Of a stretch of 64,000 nucleotides of DNA, positions 17,808 to 25,836 are shown piece by piece. How positions within the stretch are numbered: position 1 is the first letter of the stretch; the number at the start of each line of letters is the position of its first letter. Made by a program: the position numbers and the translations under genes. Below the pieces are notes generated by a model that worked only from the letters and a program-made list of their open reading frames with translations, did no database searches and was not told the origin of the DNA. Origin of the DNA: CAYJPA01 sp964371945 (GTDB lineage Bacteria > Chloroflexota > Chloroflexia > Thermomicrobiales > UBA6265); assembly GCA_964371945.1 (NCBI GenBank), contig CAYJPA010000007.1:1-64000 (forward strand), written 5' to 3'.

Positions 17808-18275
17808 TTACCCGGCCGCCCGTGCCCGGCGAATCTGATCGGCATGGTCGTGCGCGTGCGGTCCGTACGCCTCCAACCACTGGATCGCGCCGAACTCGCC
17901 GAATTGCGAATGGTGTCCCGGACGAGCCCACTCCTCTTCGGATAAGGTATGTAGCAACAACGACGTCGACTCGCGCGCGTATTTGAACGCGGTTAGCGCC
18001 GATTCGACCGGCAGGTCATAGTGCAATTTGGCCGCCCATAGCTCTTCGTCGTACCCCTGAATGAGTGGGTTGTCTTCGGCGATGATCCGCCGAATCCGGA
18101 TCGCGGCGTTCATTTCGCTGTCCCCGAGGTGATGCACGACCTGGCGCGGGCTCCATTCGCGGGGGGCCTCGCGCGCTTCCCAACCGGTGGGGTCAATTCC
18201 CTCGAGCACCCGCATAACCTCGTTGTACCCATCTTCATACAACTTGACCAGACAGTTTCGTTCTGCCAATTCCAC
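17808..18275 (-). CDS. DinB-family four-helix protein
   Basis: 155 residues, GTG start with GGAGG nine bases upstream. The pattern of the DinB/YfiT fold is present: an N-terminal helix with a Tyr/Glu-rich face, REWSPRQVVHHLGDSE with the metal-binding His near 48-49, and C-terminal YGPHAHDHADQIRR with His140/142/144. DinB-fold proteins bind a divalent metal and include thiol-dependent hydrolases and transferases. The specific reaction cannot be assigned. A second, frameshifted member of the family lies across the palindromic repeats. Confidence 0.85.
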   Translation of the reverse strand: MELAERNCLVKLYEDGYNEVMRVLEGIDPTGWEAREAPREWSPRQVVHHLGDSEMNAAIRIRRIIAEDNPLIQGYDEELWAAKLHYDLPVESALTAFKYARESTSLLLHTLSEEEWARPGHHSQFGEFGAIQWLEAYGPHAHDHADQIRRARAAG

Positions 18276-18357
18276 GTTTTGACGCCTCCGTGCCTTTTTT
18301 CGTTCGAATGCCTTGGCCCGGAATCATCCCAGATCCGGAATGAACCGAGCGCAACCC

Positions 18358-18426
18358 TGTAGTCGCGCAACTATTGCGCTCGTCTCCGCGATTTCTTTGC
18401 GAGCGCGATAAATCGCGCGGCAATAC
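18358..18426. repeat. Palindromic element unit 1 (right end degraded)
   Basis: Begins TGTAGTCGCGCAACTATTGCGC and has GAGCGCGATAAATCGCGCGG on the right. The final CTACA of the other units reads CAATA here. Termini are inverted copies of one another. Confidence 0.75.
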
Positions 18427-18461
18427 GCCAAACCTCCGGCTTGCTTGATGGACCCTCACCC

Positions 18462-18530
18462 TGTAGTCGCGCAATTTATTGCGCCAGTATCTGCGATTTA
18501 CTTGCGAGCGCGATAAATCGCGCGGCTACA
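18462..18530. repeat. Palindromic element unit 2
   Basis: 69 bases from TGTAGTCGCGCAATTTATTG to GATAAATCGCGCGGCTACA. The two 23-base ends are near-perfect inverted repeats. It begins exactly 104 bases after unit 1. Confidence 0.8.
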
Positions 18531-18565
18531 TGACTACCATCGCCGTTTATTCCCGAAGCGAACCT

Positions 18566-18634
18566 TGTAGACGCGCAATTCACTGCGCCCGTATCTTCGT
18601 TCTGTTGACGAGCGCGATAAATCGCGCGGCTACA
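18566..18634. repeat. Palindromic element unit 3
   Basis: 69 bases from TGTAGACGCGCAATTCACTG to GATAAATCGCGCGGCTACA. It begins exactly 104 bases after unit 2. The 35-base sequence between units is not conserved. Confidence 0.8.
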
Positions 18635-18739
18635 TATCTTCTTCCGCTGTTACTTAATTGTCGCTGATAATGGAACGCTTTGGTTGGCTCTCTGGTAGAT
18701 TTGGTTTTCGATTTGAGGCGTGTAACGGAGAGAAACTCG

Positions 18740-19221
18740 ATGTCAAAGGACGGCATCCTCAAAGAAATGATCGACGGCTACGCCAAGTTGAACGAACTGC
18801 TCGCGGAGGTCGGCGAAGAGCGCATGACCATACCGGGCGTCGCCGGCGATTGGTCGATCAAGGACATTATCGCGCACATCAGTGTCTATGAATGGTGGAC
18901 CGGGAATTCATTCGAACGCGAACCTGGCCAGTTTTGCCCGATCATCTCAACCTCATCGAGACCGATCGGCGCAACGCCGCCTTCTACGAAGAGAACAAAA
19001 ACAAGTCACTTGACGAGATTCTGACCGCCGCGAAGCGCCACCACGACACGTTCGTGGAAGCGGTCGCGAGTCTGTCAGATGAGGATTTCGCCGGCCAAAC
19101 CCGCCTTGGAATGCCGCCAGGCGAGGAATGGGAGCTCACCAGTCTGATTCCGGGGGCCGCAAGTCGACATTACGACCATCATGCCGAAACGATACGCGCC
19201 TGGCTGAAGCTCAAGTCGTAG
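18740..19221 (+). pseudogene. DinB-family gene interrupted by a frameshift
   Basis: The first part, from ATG 18740 (GGAGAG upstream), reads MSKDGILKEMIDGYAKLNEL and GDWSIKDIIAHISVYEWWTG. It then loses homology. The reading continues one frame over (from about 18892) with TWPVLPDHLNLIETDRR, an internal helix and ASRHYDHHAETIRAWLK at the end. Joined, the two parts make a complete ~160-residue DinB/ClbS-type four-helix protein with its C-terminal metal-binding His pair. A single indel between about 18892 and 18940 would explain it. It could be a recent pseudogene or a sequencing error. Confidence 0.75.
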
Positions 19222-19668
19222 TTAGGCGAGTTTGACTTCGATGCGTTTGACGCCTTCCCTTCGCATCCTGCGACAAACTGCCGCGAACTCGTCGAATCCC
19301 TCCGTGAACGTGCCGAAGATGTTCACCGGCACCGGTCCGTCGGGCATCGACGGTACCGCGTCTCGATCGTAAAACCAGCAAAGCTCGGCGAAGCTCTTTG
19401 GAAAGCCCCACATCACCCCACCGTCGAACCGCGTGTACGCGAGATCTCTTGGCAGAACTTTGCTCGTGGCGTTTTCTGGGCCGAGTCCTGGATCGGTGTC
19501 CAGAATGAAGGCGACTTCGCTGCCGGAATAGGTGGCGTGATGCGCCTCTCCGGCCCGCGGTAACAATGCGATCACCGCGGCGCAGGTCTTCGGCGCTTGA
19601 TCCTCGAGCAGCTCGGCGATCGCGGTGACGCCTTCATCGACAAAGGTGATGCTGAGTTTGCGCGTCAT
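19222..19668 (-). CDS. DUF3830-family cyclophilin-like protein
   Basis: 148 residues. LLEDQAPKTCAAVIALLP, then EAHHATYSGSEVAF and a terminal basic helix, match the DUF3830 family, a small cyclophilin-like beta-barrel of unknown function. Start ATG 19668 has GGAGGGGAAG directly upstream, and the gene begins 5 bases after the stop of the SelA-like gene, so the two are co-translated. In known genomes this family often sits beside amino-acid-derivative catabolism genes, which fits its position here. Biochemistry unknown. Confidence 0.8.
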   Translation of the reverse strand: MTRKLSITFVDEGVTAIAELLEDQAPKTCAAVIALLPRAGEAHHATYSGSEVAFILDTDPGLGPENATSKVLPRDLAYTRFDGGVMWGFPKSFAELCWFYDRDAVPSMPDGPVPVNIFGTFTEGFDEFAAVCRRMRREGVKRIEVKLA

Positions 19669-19673
19669 TCCGG

Positions 19674-20825
19674 TTACTTCCCCTCCGAGATTGAACTGAG
19701 AATCTGGTCGATTCGTTCGGCCACGATCAACTCCTGACCCGGTAGCAACGCATGTGTGCTGATCTCCAACGTGCCACGCATGACGCTCACATGAATCGGG
19801 GGATCGCCTTGATTGAGGAGTCGCCGGATTTCCCCGGGGCTCCAGAGTCCGTTCTTGGGATAGAGCCGGACCGTTGGCGCCGGCCACAACTCCCAATCGC
19901 CTTCGATCACCGAGGTCAGGTCATCGCGCTCCACCAGGGCGTCATGTAACCGCTCGGCCTGCGCGAGATGGGCGCGGTAATCTGCTTCATGATCGATCGC
20001 CGGCAGGAGTTTCAGCGCGGTCCAGAGCCCGACCATCGCCTCCTTACTGACCTTCATGCCGCGACCAACCGCCGCGTTTGGACTGCCGTTGACCCGGGCG
20101 GCAGCGATCAGATCCGCGCGGCCGGCGAGCAGTCCGGAATCCTGTGGTCCCCGGATGCCTTTTCCGCCGCTGTAGATCACAAGATCGGCGCCTTCTCGAA
20201 TCCACCGGCGAAGATGATCGAGCGGCGGGATCGTGGAAGCGGCGTCGACCACCACCGGCACACCGCGCGCATGTGAGATCTCCACCAGCGTCTTGAAATC
20301 GAGCGCGCCCGGCCCGGTGTTTCGCGAATCGACATACGTCACGCACGCGGTGCGCTCGTTGATCGCCCGCTCGAGCTCCCAGGGGTGTGTCACATTGGGA
20401 ATGCCGATCTCGACCATCTTCCCGCCCGCCGCGCGGTACATCTGGTCGTAATCGATCCGGTGAGCGCGATGAACGATCACCTCATTCTTCATGCCGGCTG
20501 AATCGGGGAGTCGATTGACGCGTTCCGGATCGGTGCCCGCGATACAGGCTGCAACCGAGAGCAGCATGCCCGCGGCGGAACCAGCCGTGACATAGCCAGC
20601 CTCCGCGCCGGTGACCTCGGTGATGAGCTCACCGACCTTTGCGTTGAGCTCCTCGATCACGACGAATGCCTTCGAGGCTTCAACCATCGCGGCCGTCACC
20701 TCCGGGCTCATCAAGCTGCCGCCGACCGCCGTGGTCGCGCCACGGCCATTAATGACAGTGCGCACACCAATGCGGTCGTAGATATCGGTCTTCAACGCAT
20801 CTGGCAGGACTTGTGTGTCAACCAT
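19674..20825 (-). CDS. SelA-like PLP-dependent enzyme (fold-type I)
   Basis: 383 residues. RTVINGRGATTAVGGSLMSP at the N-terminus, EAGYVTAGSAAGM, and VIYSGGKGIRGPQDSG with the Schiff-base lysine at K222 match the L-seryl-tRNA(Sec) selenium transferase-related family. That family also contains ammonia-lyases and epimerases such as the D-glucosaminate-6-phosphate and DgaE-type enzymes. There is no tRNA-binding extension, and the gene sits in a catabolic operon, so a lyase or racemase on an amino acid or amino sugar acid is more likely than a selenium role. It is 27 bases downstream of the threonine-synthase-like gene. Confidence 0.85.
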   Translation of the reverse strand: MVDTQVLPDALKTDIYDRIGVRTVINGRGATTAVGGSLMSPEVTAAMVEASKAFVVIEELNAKVGELITEVTGAEAGYVTAGSAAGMLLSVAACIAGTDPERVNRLPDSAGMKNEVIVHRAHRIDYDQMYRAAGGKMVEIGIPNVTHPWELERAINERTACVTYVDSRNTGPGALDFKTLVEISHARGVPVVVDAASTIPPLDHLRRWIREGADLVIYSGGKGIRGPQDSGLLAGRADLIAAARVNGSPNAAVGRGMKVSKEAMVGLWTALKLLPAIDHEADYRAHLAQAERLHDALVERDDLTSVIEGDWELWPAPTVRLYPKNGLWSPGEIRRLLNQGDPPIHVSVMRGTLEISTHALLPGQELIVAERIDQILSSISEGK

Positions 20826-20852
20826 GATCGGCTTCTCTTGCCTCTCGTCTAC

Positions 20853-22115
20853 CTAAGCGGAAAAACGGTCGATTGCACGCAGGGCGTCATGGAGCGACTC
20901 GACCCTCACCGCGCCCTCCAGCGGCTCGAGCGAGTAGTCGTCGAGCCATTTCAGCCCCGACGATGTGATCAAGCAGACGATCGACTGCTCCTTCAATGTC
21001 GGATTCTCGCGGATCGCCTGGATCGCTCCGGCAACGGACGCGGCCGAGGATGGCTCGACCAGCAGGCCGTTTCTAGCGAGCAGTCGTCCGGTGGCCATGA
21101 TGTCGTCGTCGGTGACGGCAACGCCAAACCCGTTGTTGCGCCGTATCGCCTCGAGCGCCAGATTGCCGCCGATTGGATCGCCGATCGAGAGCGCGCGCGA
21201 GTAAGCTCCTTCGAGGTATGCAACCTCAGGCAATCCCTTCTTCAGCGCGTTCACATAGGGTGCGGCGTTGGCGGGCTGGCACGGACAGAGCCGTGTCTCC
21301 AGGTTCCGAAGACCAAGGCGGCGAAGATCGGCGATTGCGCGGTCGAAACCGACGATGCCGTCGCCGCCTGCAGCGGGGAAGAAAGCGACATCGGGCATCG
21401 TGCCGCCGAGCTGCTGGTACACCTCATATCCGATCGTTTTGTACCCCTCGGCGCCAAAGGGATTCGCAACCGGCAAATCCCATGAGTTCGTGGATGGATA
21501 CCAGCCTTCATTCACAAGCCGTGTCATCAACTCCCAGTTGACTTCATCTGAAGCGAAGATCGGCAATCCGCCGACGAACCGGATCGCCCGTTGAATCAAG
21601 GGCGGCATGCGCGGACTTCCGACCACAACGGCCCGCATTCCGTGCGCGGATGCGTAACTCGCCATCGAAAAGCCATGGTTTCCCGTCGACCAACTGATCG
21701 CCGAATCGAATCCCATCGCTTTACCGACGCCAAGCGCCACCGAGTGGAAGCGGTCCTTGTGAGCGGCGGTGGGGTTGCACATCTCTAGCTTCAGGTAGAT
21801 GCGATCGTTGCCGGTCAACTCGTTCAAAGCGTCGATCTGGACGAGAGGAGTGTCTCCTTCACCAAGTGTCAATCGATACTTCTCGCCGATTGCAGGCAAT
21901 TGGCCGGCGAATTTCCAGATGCCTGCCGCCGAGCGCTTTGGAGGCGGAAGGTCCTCAACCTTGTCGTACGCAACAACGTGCGGAACGTGACGCCCAACCG
22001 TCGCGCACCGAACGCATTCGGTAGCGAGCTCGCTCCATTCAGCAGGATCGCCGCACGCCGGGCAAACCAACCCCCAACCCAGCAACAAGCCTATTTTGCT
22101 GACCGCTTCCGGCAT
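20853..22115 (-). CDS. Threonine synthase-like PLP enzyme with zinc ribbon
   Basis: 420 residues, fold-type II. The N-terminus has a zinc-ribbon set of cysteines at 18, 21, 34 and 37. The PLP lysine is K120 in NPTAAHKDRF, followed by the phosphate loop region SWSTGNHGFSMA. These features fit threonine synthase and its catabolic relatives. Start ATG 22115 follows GAGGAG. The gene lies in a run with an SDR, a SelA-like enzyme and DUF3830, and no homoserine genes are nearby. A beta-elimination or replacement reaction on a different hydroxy- or diamino acid is therefore possible. The reaction is not certain. Confidence 0.8.
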   Translation of the reverse strand: MPEAVSKIGLLLGWGLVCPACGDPAEWSELATECVRCATVGRHVPHVVAYDKVEDLPPPKRSAAGIWKFAGQLPAIGEKYRLTLGEGDTPLVQIDALNELTGNDRIYLKLEMCNPTAAHKDRFHSVALGVGKAMGFDSAISWSTGNHGFSMASYASAHGMRAVVVGSPRMPPLIQRAIRFVGGLPIFASDEVNWELMTRLVNEGWYPSTNSWDLPVANPFGAEGYKTIGYEVYQQLGGTMPDVAFFPAAGGDGIVGFDRAIADLRRLGLRNLETRLCPCQPANAAPYVNALKKGLPEVAYLEGAYSRALSIGDPIGGNLALEAIRRNNGFGVAVTDDDIMATGRLLARNGLLVEPSSAASVAGAIQAIRENPTLKEQSIVCLITSSGLKWLDDYSLEPLEGAVRVESLHDALRAIDRFSA

Positions 22116-22136
22116 TGCAGCTCCTCGATATCCACA

Positions 22137-22901
22137 TTAGGTGCAGAGTTGACCGCCGTCGGCGACGATCATCTGCCCGTTAATGAATGATGAATCGTCG
22201 GACGCCAGAAACGCCGCCACCGCCGCGATCTCCTCGGGCTGCCCACGCCTGCCGATCGGGATTCGTTCGACAAGCTCTTCCTGGGTCAGCCCAAGCTGCC
22301 GGATCGCCTCGAACATCTTCTCGGTATCGGTTCCGCCGGGAGCAATGCCGTTCACCCGGATGCCCTTCGGTCCAAGATCGCGCGCAAGGCTCTTCATCAG
22401 CATCAGCACTCCGCCTTTGGACGCGGCATAGGCAGGCACGTTGGCATCGGCGACATAGCTGTTGACGGAGCCAATCACGATGATCGAACCGGAGTTGTTC
22501 GGGATCATCACCCGAGCGGCCTCGCGAGCGCAATAGAAGACACCCGAGAGATTGACGTCGATGATCCGGCGCCACTGTTCATCCGTGACGTCGAGCACGG
22601 GTCCGAGATAAGCGGACATGCCCGCCAGCGCCGCGTTCGCGACCAGAATATCGAGCTTCCCAAATTCGCTGATTGTGGCGGACATCGTCGATGCGACGGC
22701 ACGGGAATCGCTGACATCGAGCACTCGGCCGACCGCGTCATGCCCGGCCTCCCGTAGTTCCATGGTGATCTGGCGCGTATTCTCCATGTGCACGCCGGTC
22801 ACATGCACCGAAGCGCCTTCAGCCGCCAGCTTCCGCGCAATCGCCGCGCCGATCCCCGCTCCGGCTCCGGTCACGAGCGCCACTTTGCCCTTCAGTCGCA
22901 T
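22137..22901 (-). CDS. SDR-family NAD(P)-dependent oxidoreductase
   Basis: 254 residues. Rossmann motif TGAGAGIG near the N-terminus, LVANAALAG, the catalytic Ser in VIGSVN, and YAASKGG with the Tyr/Lys pair are present. The C-terminal SSFINGQMIVADGGQ tail is typical of FabG-like classical SDRs. Start ATG 22901 is supported by GGAG; longer in-frame starts exist. It is the first enzyme gene of the minus-strand operon, 21 bases ahead of the threonine-synthase-like gene. It probably oxidises or reduces a hydroxyl/keto group in the pathway; substrate unknown. Confidence 0.85.
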   Translation of the reverse strand: MRLKGKVALVTGAGAGIGAAIARKLAAEGASVHVTGVHMENTRQITMELREAGHDAVGRVLDVSDSRAVASTMSATISEFGKLDILVANAALAGMSAYLGPVLDVTDEQWRRIIDVNLSGVFYCAREAARVMIPNNSGSIIVIGSVNSYVADANVPAYAASKGGVLMLMKSLARDLGPKGIRVNGIAPGGTDTEKMFEAIRQLGLTQEELVERIPIGRRGQPEEIAAVAAFLASDDSSFINGQMIVADGGQLCT

Positions 22902-23103
22902 CCGCGTCTCCAACTTCTCGATTAGATTCGACCGGTCCATGTGATCGATGTGGACCGAGTCAGATGACAACGCATGGCCGGCCGCATCGATCGATCGCGA
23001 ATTCGGATGATCGGTTGCGGCACTTTTCCACGGTTGTCGATCCACGTTTTGGCAGGATAAAAAGACGGATCGGTCGTGTCAACAACCGTTGGTCCCGAGC
23101 TCG

Positions 23104-23835
23104 TTATGGCGCACCGATCTGTTGTCGCAACGCGTTGATCCGTTCCTCCCAGCCGTGCGCGATCTCCAGGTGCTCGCGCATCGCATTGCGAGCGCGAATT
23201 GGATCGCGGCTCCCGACGGCGTCGAGCAGCACGCGGTGACTGTCGTACTCGTGCGCAGAGATGTCCGGCAGCGAATGCTCGACGCGCAGTCCCTGCATCA
23301 ACCGCGCCTGGGTCAAAAGTTGGGCCATTCGGTAGAGCGGTCGGTTGTAGCCGGCACGAGCCAGCGCTTGATGAAAGTCGGACGTGATGTGCGAAGTCGG
23401 CCGGCCGCGTGCCACGGAGCGCTTCAACCGCTCGAGAATCTCGCTCATCTCCTCGAAGTCCTCCTCGGTCGCCCGCACCGCGGCCATCGAAGCCAGCTCG
23501 ACCTCGACCACCATCCGCGCGTCGAGCACTTCGATCGCGCCGTTGTGAGAAAAGATGTCGAACAGCACCTCTGGCTCGGTTGTTGCGTGCGGATCGCGGA
23601 CAAAGCAACCGCTGCCGGGCCTGATCTCGACCACACCCATCGACGCCAGGCCCTGCATCGCCTCACGCAGAATCGGCCTGCTTACCGAGAGCTGCTCGGC
23701 GAGCGCATGCTGCGAAGGCAAAGGCTGGCCCGGCCGAATCTCGCCGGATTGAATGAACGAGAGCAAACGCTCCAGCACTGTTTGTGCAAGCGATTGCTTT
23801 TCGATTGGTTTCAGGTGTTGGTCGATCTGCTGCAC
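23104..23835 (-). CDS. GntR/FadR-type transcriptional regulator
   Basis: 243 residues, GTG start. The N-terminal winged helix is clear: IQSGEIRPGQPLPSQHALAE, then LSVSRPILREAMQGLASMG. The rest is an all-helical FCD ligand-binding domain with Asp/His positions (VVEVELASMAAVRATEEDF, SDFHQALARAGYNRPL). FCD regulators bind small carboxylates and are usually repressors released by the substrate of the neighbouring pathway. The gene heads the minus-strand operon and is divergent from the peptide-type ABC operon. An operator-like palindrome overlapping a promoter lies between them. Confidence 0.9.
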   Translation of the reverse strand: MQQIDQHLKPIEKQSLAQTVLERLLSFIQSGEIRPGQPLPSQHALAEQLSVSRPILREAMQGLASMGVVEIRPGSGCFVRDPHATTEPEVLFDIFSHNGAIEVLDARMVVEVELASMAAVRATEEDFEEMSEILERLKRSVARGRPTSHITSDFHQALARAGYNRPLYRMAQLLTQARLMQGLRVEHSLPDISAHEYDSHRVLLDAVGSRDPIRARNAMREHLEIAHGWEERINALRQQIGAP

Positions 23836-23919
23836 GATTATTCCCTATCTCGTCAACTTTGCCCCATCCGCTGCTGACTCATTCGCGAGATGCTTGCAAT
23901 CCTACTACTCCAACACTAC

Positions 23920-23936
23920 AACCGGTATGACCTGTT
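23920..23936. promoter_or_regulatory. Putative GntR operator overlapping the -35 box
   Basis: AACCGGTATGACCTGTT is a near-perfect inverted repeat (AACNGGT-ATG-ACCNGTT). The layout resembles the (A)TTGGTnnnACCAA(T) operators of FCD-type GntR regulators. It touches the -35 hexamer at 23935. Confidence 0.6.
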
Positions 23937-23963
23937 GACGACTCGGAACCCAGGACCTATGAT
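23935..23963 (+). promoter_or_regulatory. Sigma-70-type promoter of the ABC transporter operon
   Basis: TTGACG (23935-23940), 17-base spacer, TATGAT (23958-23963). It points toward the binding-protein gene at 24111, giving a leader of roughly 140 bases. Confidence 0.65.
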
Positions 23964-24110
23964 CCGGCAATCGGCAACAATCTTCGATCTCGCGCGTGTC
24001 AGTCCAGTCGGTTCGCGTCTCTGGAACGGCTTTTGCCCTGGACAACGCCGTTTCCGCAAACAAGCGTCGGGCTTTCTCGATCGTCGAGAAGGCGAAGAAG
24101 GAGGAGACCA

Positions 24111-25745
24111 ATGGTGGACAAACAAGAGGTTGCAAAACTCGTCGATGGTGTGCTCAAGGGACAGGTTTCGCGTCGCGAGCTCATGCAGCGGGCAGCAGTT
24201 CTTGGATTCGCCGTTCCCGGCGTGCTAGCGATGCGCGCGGTCCCCGATGCCGCCGCCGCGCCACGCGCCCAGGACACCCCGAAGCCCGGTGGCTCGCTGA
24301 AGGCGATTGTGGTTGACGACCCGAAGTTCCTCGACATCCACGTCACACAGCTCGCTCAATCGCGCAATGTCATGGCGAGCATTTACGAAACGCTGACCTA
24401 CATCGACGCCGCCGATCCGACGTACCCCATCAAGGGCAGGCTGGCGACCGAATGGACCTTCACCGAGCCAACTAAGCTCGATTTCAAGCTGCAGCCGGGC
24501 GTGAAGTTCCACGGAGGCGAAGACTTTACCGCCGAAGACGTGAAATTCACCATCGAGTACGTCAAGAACCCGGACACCGCCTCGCCGAACGCCGCGATCA
24601 TCAGCCAGATCGATACGGTCGAAGTGCTCGACCCGTTGACAGTGCGCCTGAACCTATCGCAGCCGTGGCCAGCACTTCCCGCGAACCTGACGACAATTCA
24701 GATCTACCCCAAAACAGCGACCAAAGACTCGCTGGCCGAAGCTCCGAATGGCACGGGACCCTTTACCTGGACGGAGTGGATTCCAGGCGATCACATCACC
24801 ATTACCAAGAACCCAAATTACTGGATGGAGGGGCTGCCATACCTCGACGAGATCATCTTCCGCCCGATCAAGGAGAAGGCGACCAGTCTCTCCGTGATGG
24901 AAGCCGGAGACGCGGATCTTCTATTTACCCCTGAGCTCAAGGACAAGGCGACGATTGACGCGAATCCAAATCTCAAGTCCGCGCCTTCGCTGCAAAGCGA
25001 CTCCGGCTATATCCAATACGTCAATCACAACCGCATCCTCGCTGACCAAAACCTTCGCTTGGCGCTGGCATATGCGCTCGACCGGCCAACGATTTTCGAG
25101 GCATTCCTCTCTGGGCAGGGCGCGAAGAACACCAGCCCGTGGGCGAGCAACCACTGGGCATACAACCCGATCAACGACACGGCCTTCGACTACAACCTCG
25201 AAACGGCCAAGGGCTACCTCGAGGCGGCCGGTTATGTCGACGGCAAGAAGGATGGAACCCAGCTTCAGGTCAACATCGTCTACCCGGCAGGCTATCCGGA
25301 ATGGAAGCAAGGCTCCGAAATGTTCCAGGCGGCCCTGGCAGAGCTCGGCGTCGATCTGAAAGTCGAAGAGTTGGAGCTTTCGACCTGGATCGACCGCATC
25401 GTGACCACTGACGAATTCGATCTCTCCTGGGACTATCACTTCCAACGCGCGGTCGACCCCGCCTGGACGCTTTCGCTCGCCTTCTTCTATCCGCCGGTGG
25501 ATGGAAATCTCTGTCGCTACAAGGACGATCAGATCGCCGAGATCATCTCGACGGGCGGCTCGGAGCTGGATCAGGAGAAGCGCAAGGAGCACTACTTCAA
25601 ATTCCAGGAGCGCTGGAACGAGATTGTGCCCGGGATTATCGTCGGCGAATTCCTGCTCTATCACGTTGTCGCATCGTACGTCGAAGGATTTGCGACCGAC
25701 CCACTCTTCTTCCAGGACTTCCGCACGGTGTGGCTGAACAAATAG
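24111..25745 (+). CDS. Peptide-type ABC transporter substrate-binding protein (family 5)
   Basis: 544 residues. The N-terminus carries a twin-arginine-like signal SRRELMQRAAVLG followed by a hydrophobic stretch to AAAAP, so export by Tat is likely. The body matches SBP_bac_5 proteins that bind di/oligopeptides, nickel or opines (ESLT-like region, FKLQPGVKFHGGEDFTAEDV, LAYALDRPTI). ATG 24111 is chosen because GAAGGAGGAG lies just upstream; the longer frame to 24033 is Arg-rich and unlikely. It is followed by two permease genes but no ATPase. The ligand is unknown; the adjacent PLP and SDR genes hint at an amino-acid-like compound. Confidence 0.9.
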   Translation: MVDKQEVAKLVDGVLKGQVSRRELMQRAAVLGFAVPGVLAMRAVPDAAAAPRAQDTPKPGGSLKAIVVDDPKFLDIHVTQLAQSRNVMASIYETLTYIDAADPTYPIKGRLATEWTFTEPTKLDFKLQPGVKFHGGEDFTAEDVKFTIEYVKNPDTASPNAAIISQIDTVEVLDPLTVRLNLSQPWPALPANLTTIQIYPKTATKDSLAEAPNGTGPFTWTEWIPGDHITITKNPNYWMEGLPYLDEIIFRPIKEKATSLSVMEAGDADLLFTPELKDKATIDANPNLKSAPSLQSDSGYIQYVNHNRILADQNLRLALAYALDRPTIFEAFLSGQGAKNTSPWASNHWAYNPINDTAFDYNLETAKGYLEAAGYVDGKKDGTQLQVNIVYPAGYPEWKQGSEMFQAALAELGVDLKVEELELSTWIDRIVTTDEFDLSWDYHFQRAVDPAWTLSLAFFYPPVDGNLCRYKDDQIAEIISTGGSELDQEKRKEHYFKFQERWNEIVPGIIVGEFLLYHVVASYVEGFATDPLFFQDFRTVWLNK

Positions 25746-25836
25746 CCACCCGTTAGCTCTCTGCAAAGGACCGGATCGGAGGCGCTAAAATGCCTCCGGC
25801 TCGGTCTCTTTATTCGATTCATCGATCCGGCGGACC

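Larger units (their letters stand above)
18276..18739. other. Gene-free region with three palindromic elements
   Basis: 464 bases between two divergently placed DinB genes. Apart from the three 69-base palindromic units there is nothing resembling a gene. Promoters for both neighbours must lie near its ends. Confidence 0.6.

Noticed and set aside
18358..18634. CRISPR array
   Set aside because: Only three units, each 69 bases and strongly palindromic with internal divergence. Repeats are not identical and no cas genes are near; regular spacing alone is not enough.
19674..20825. Selenocysteine synthase (SelA) proper
   Set aside because: No selB, selD or tRNA-Sec gene is visible and the operon partners are catabolic, so it is called SelA-like only.
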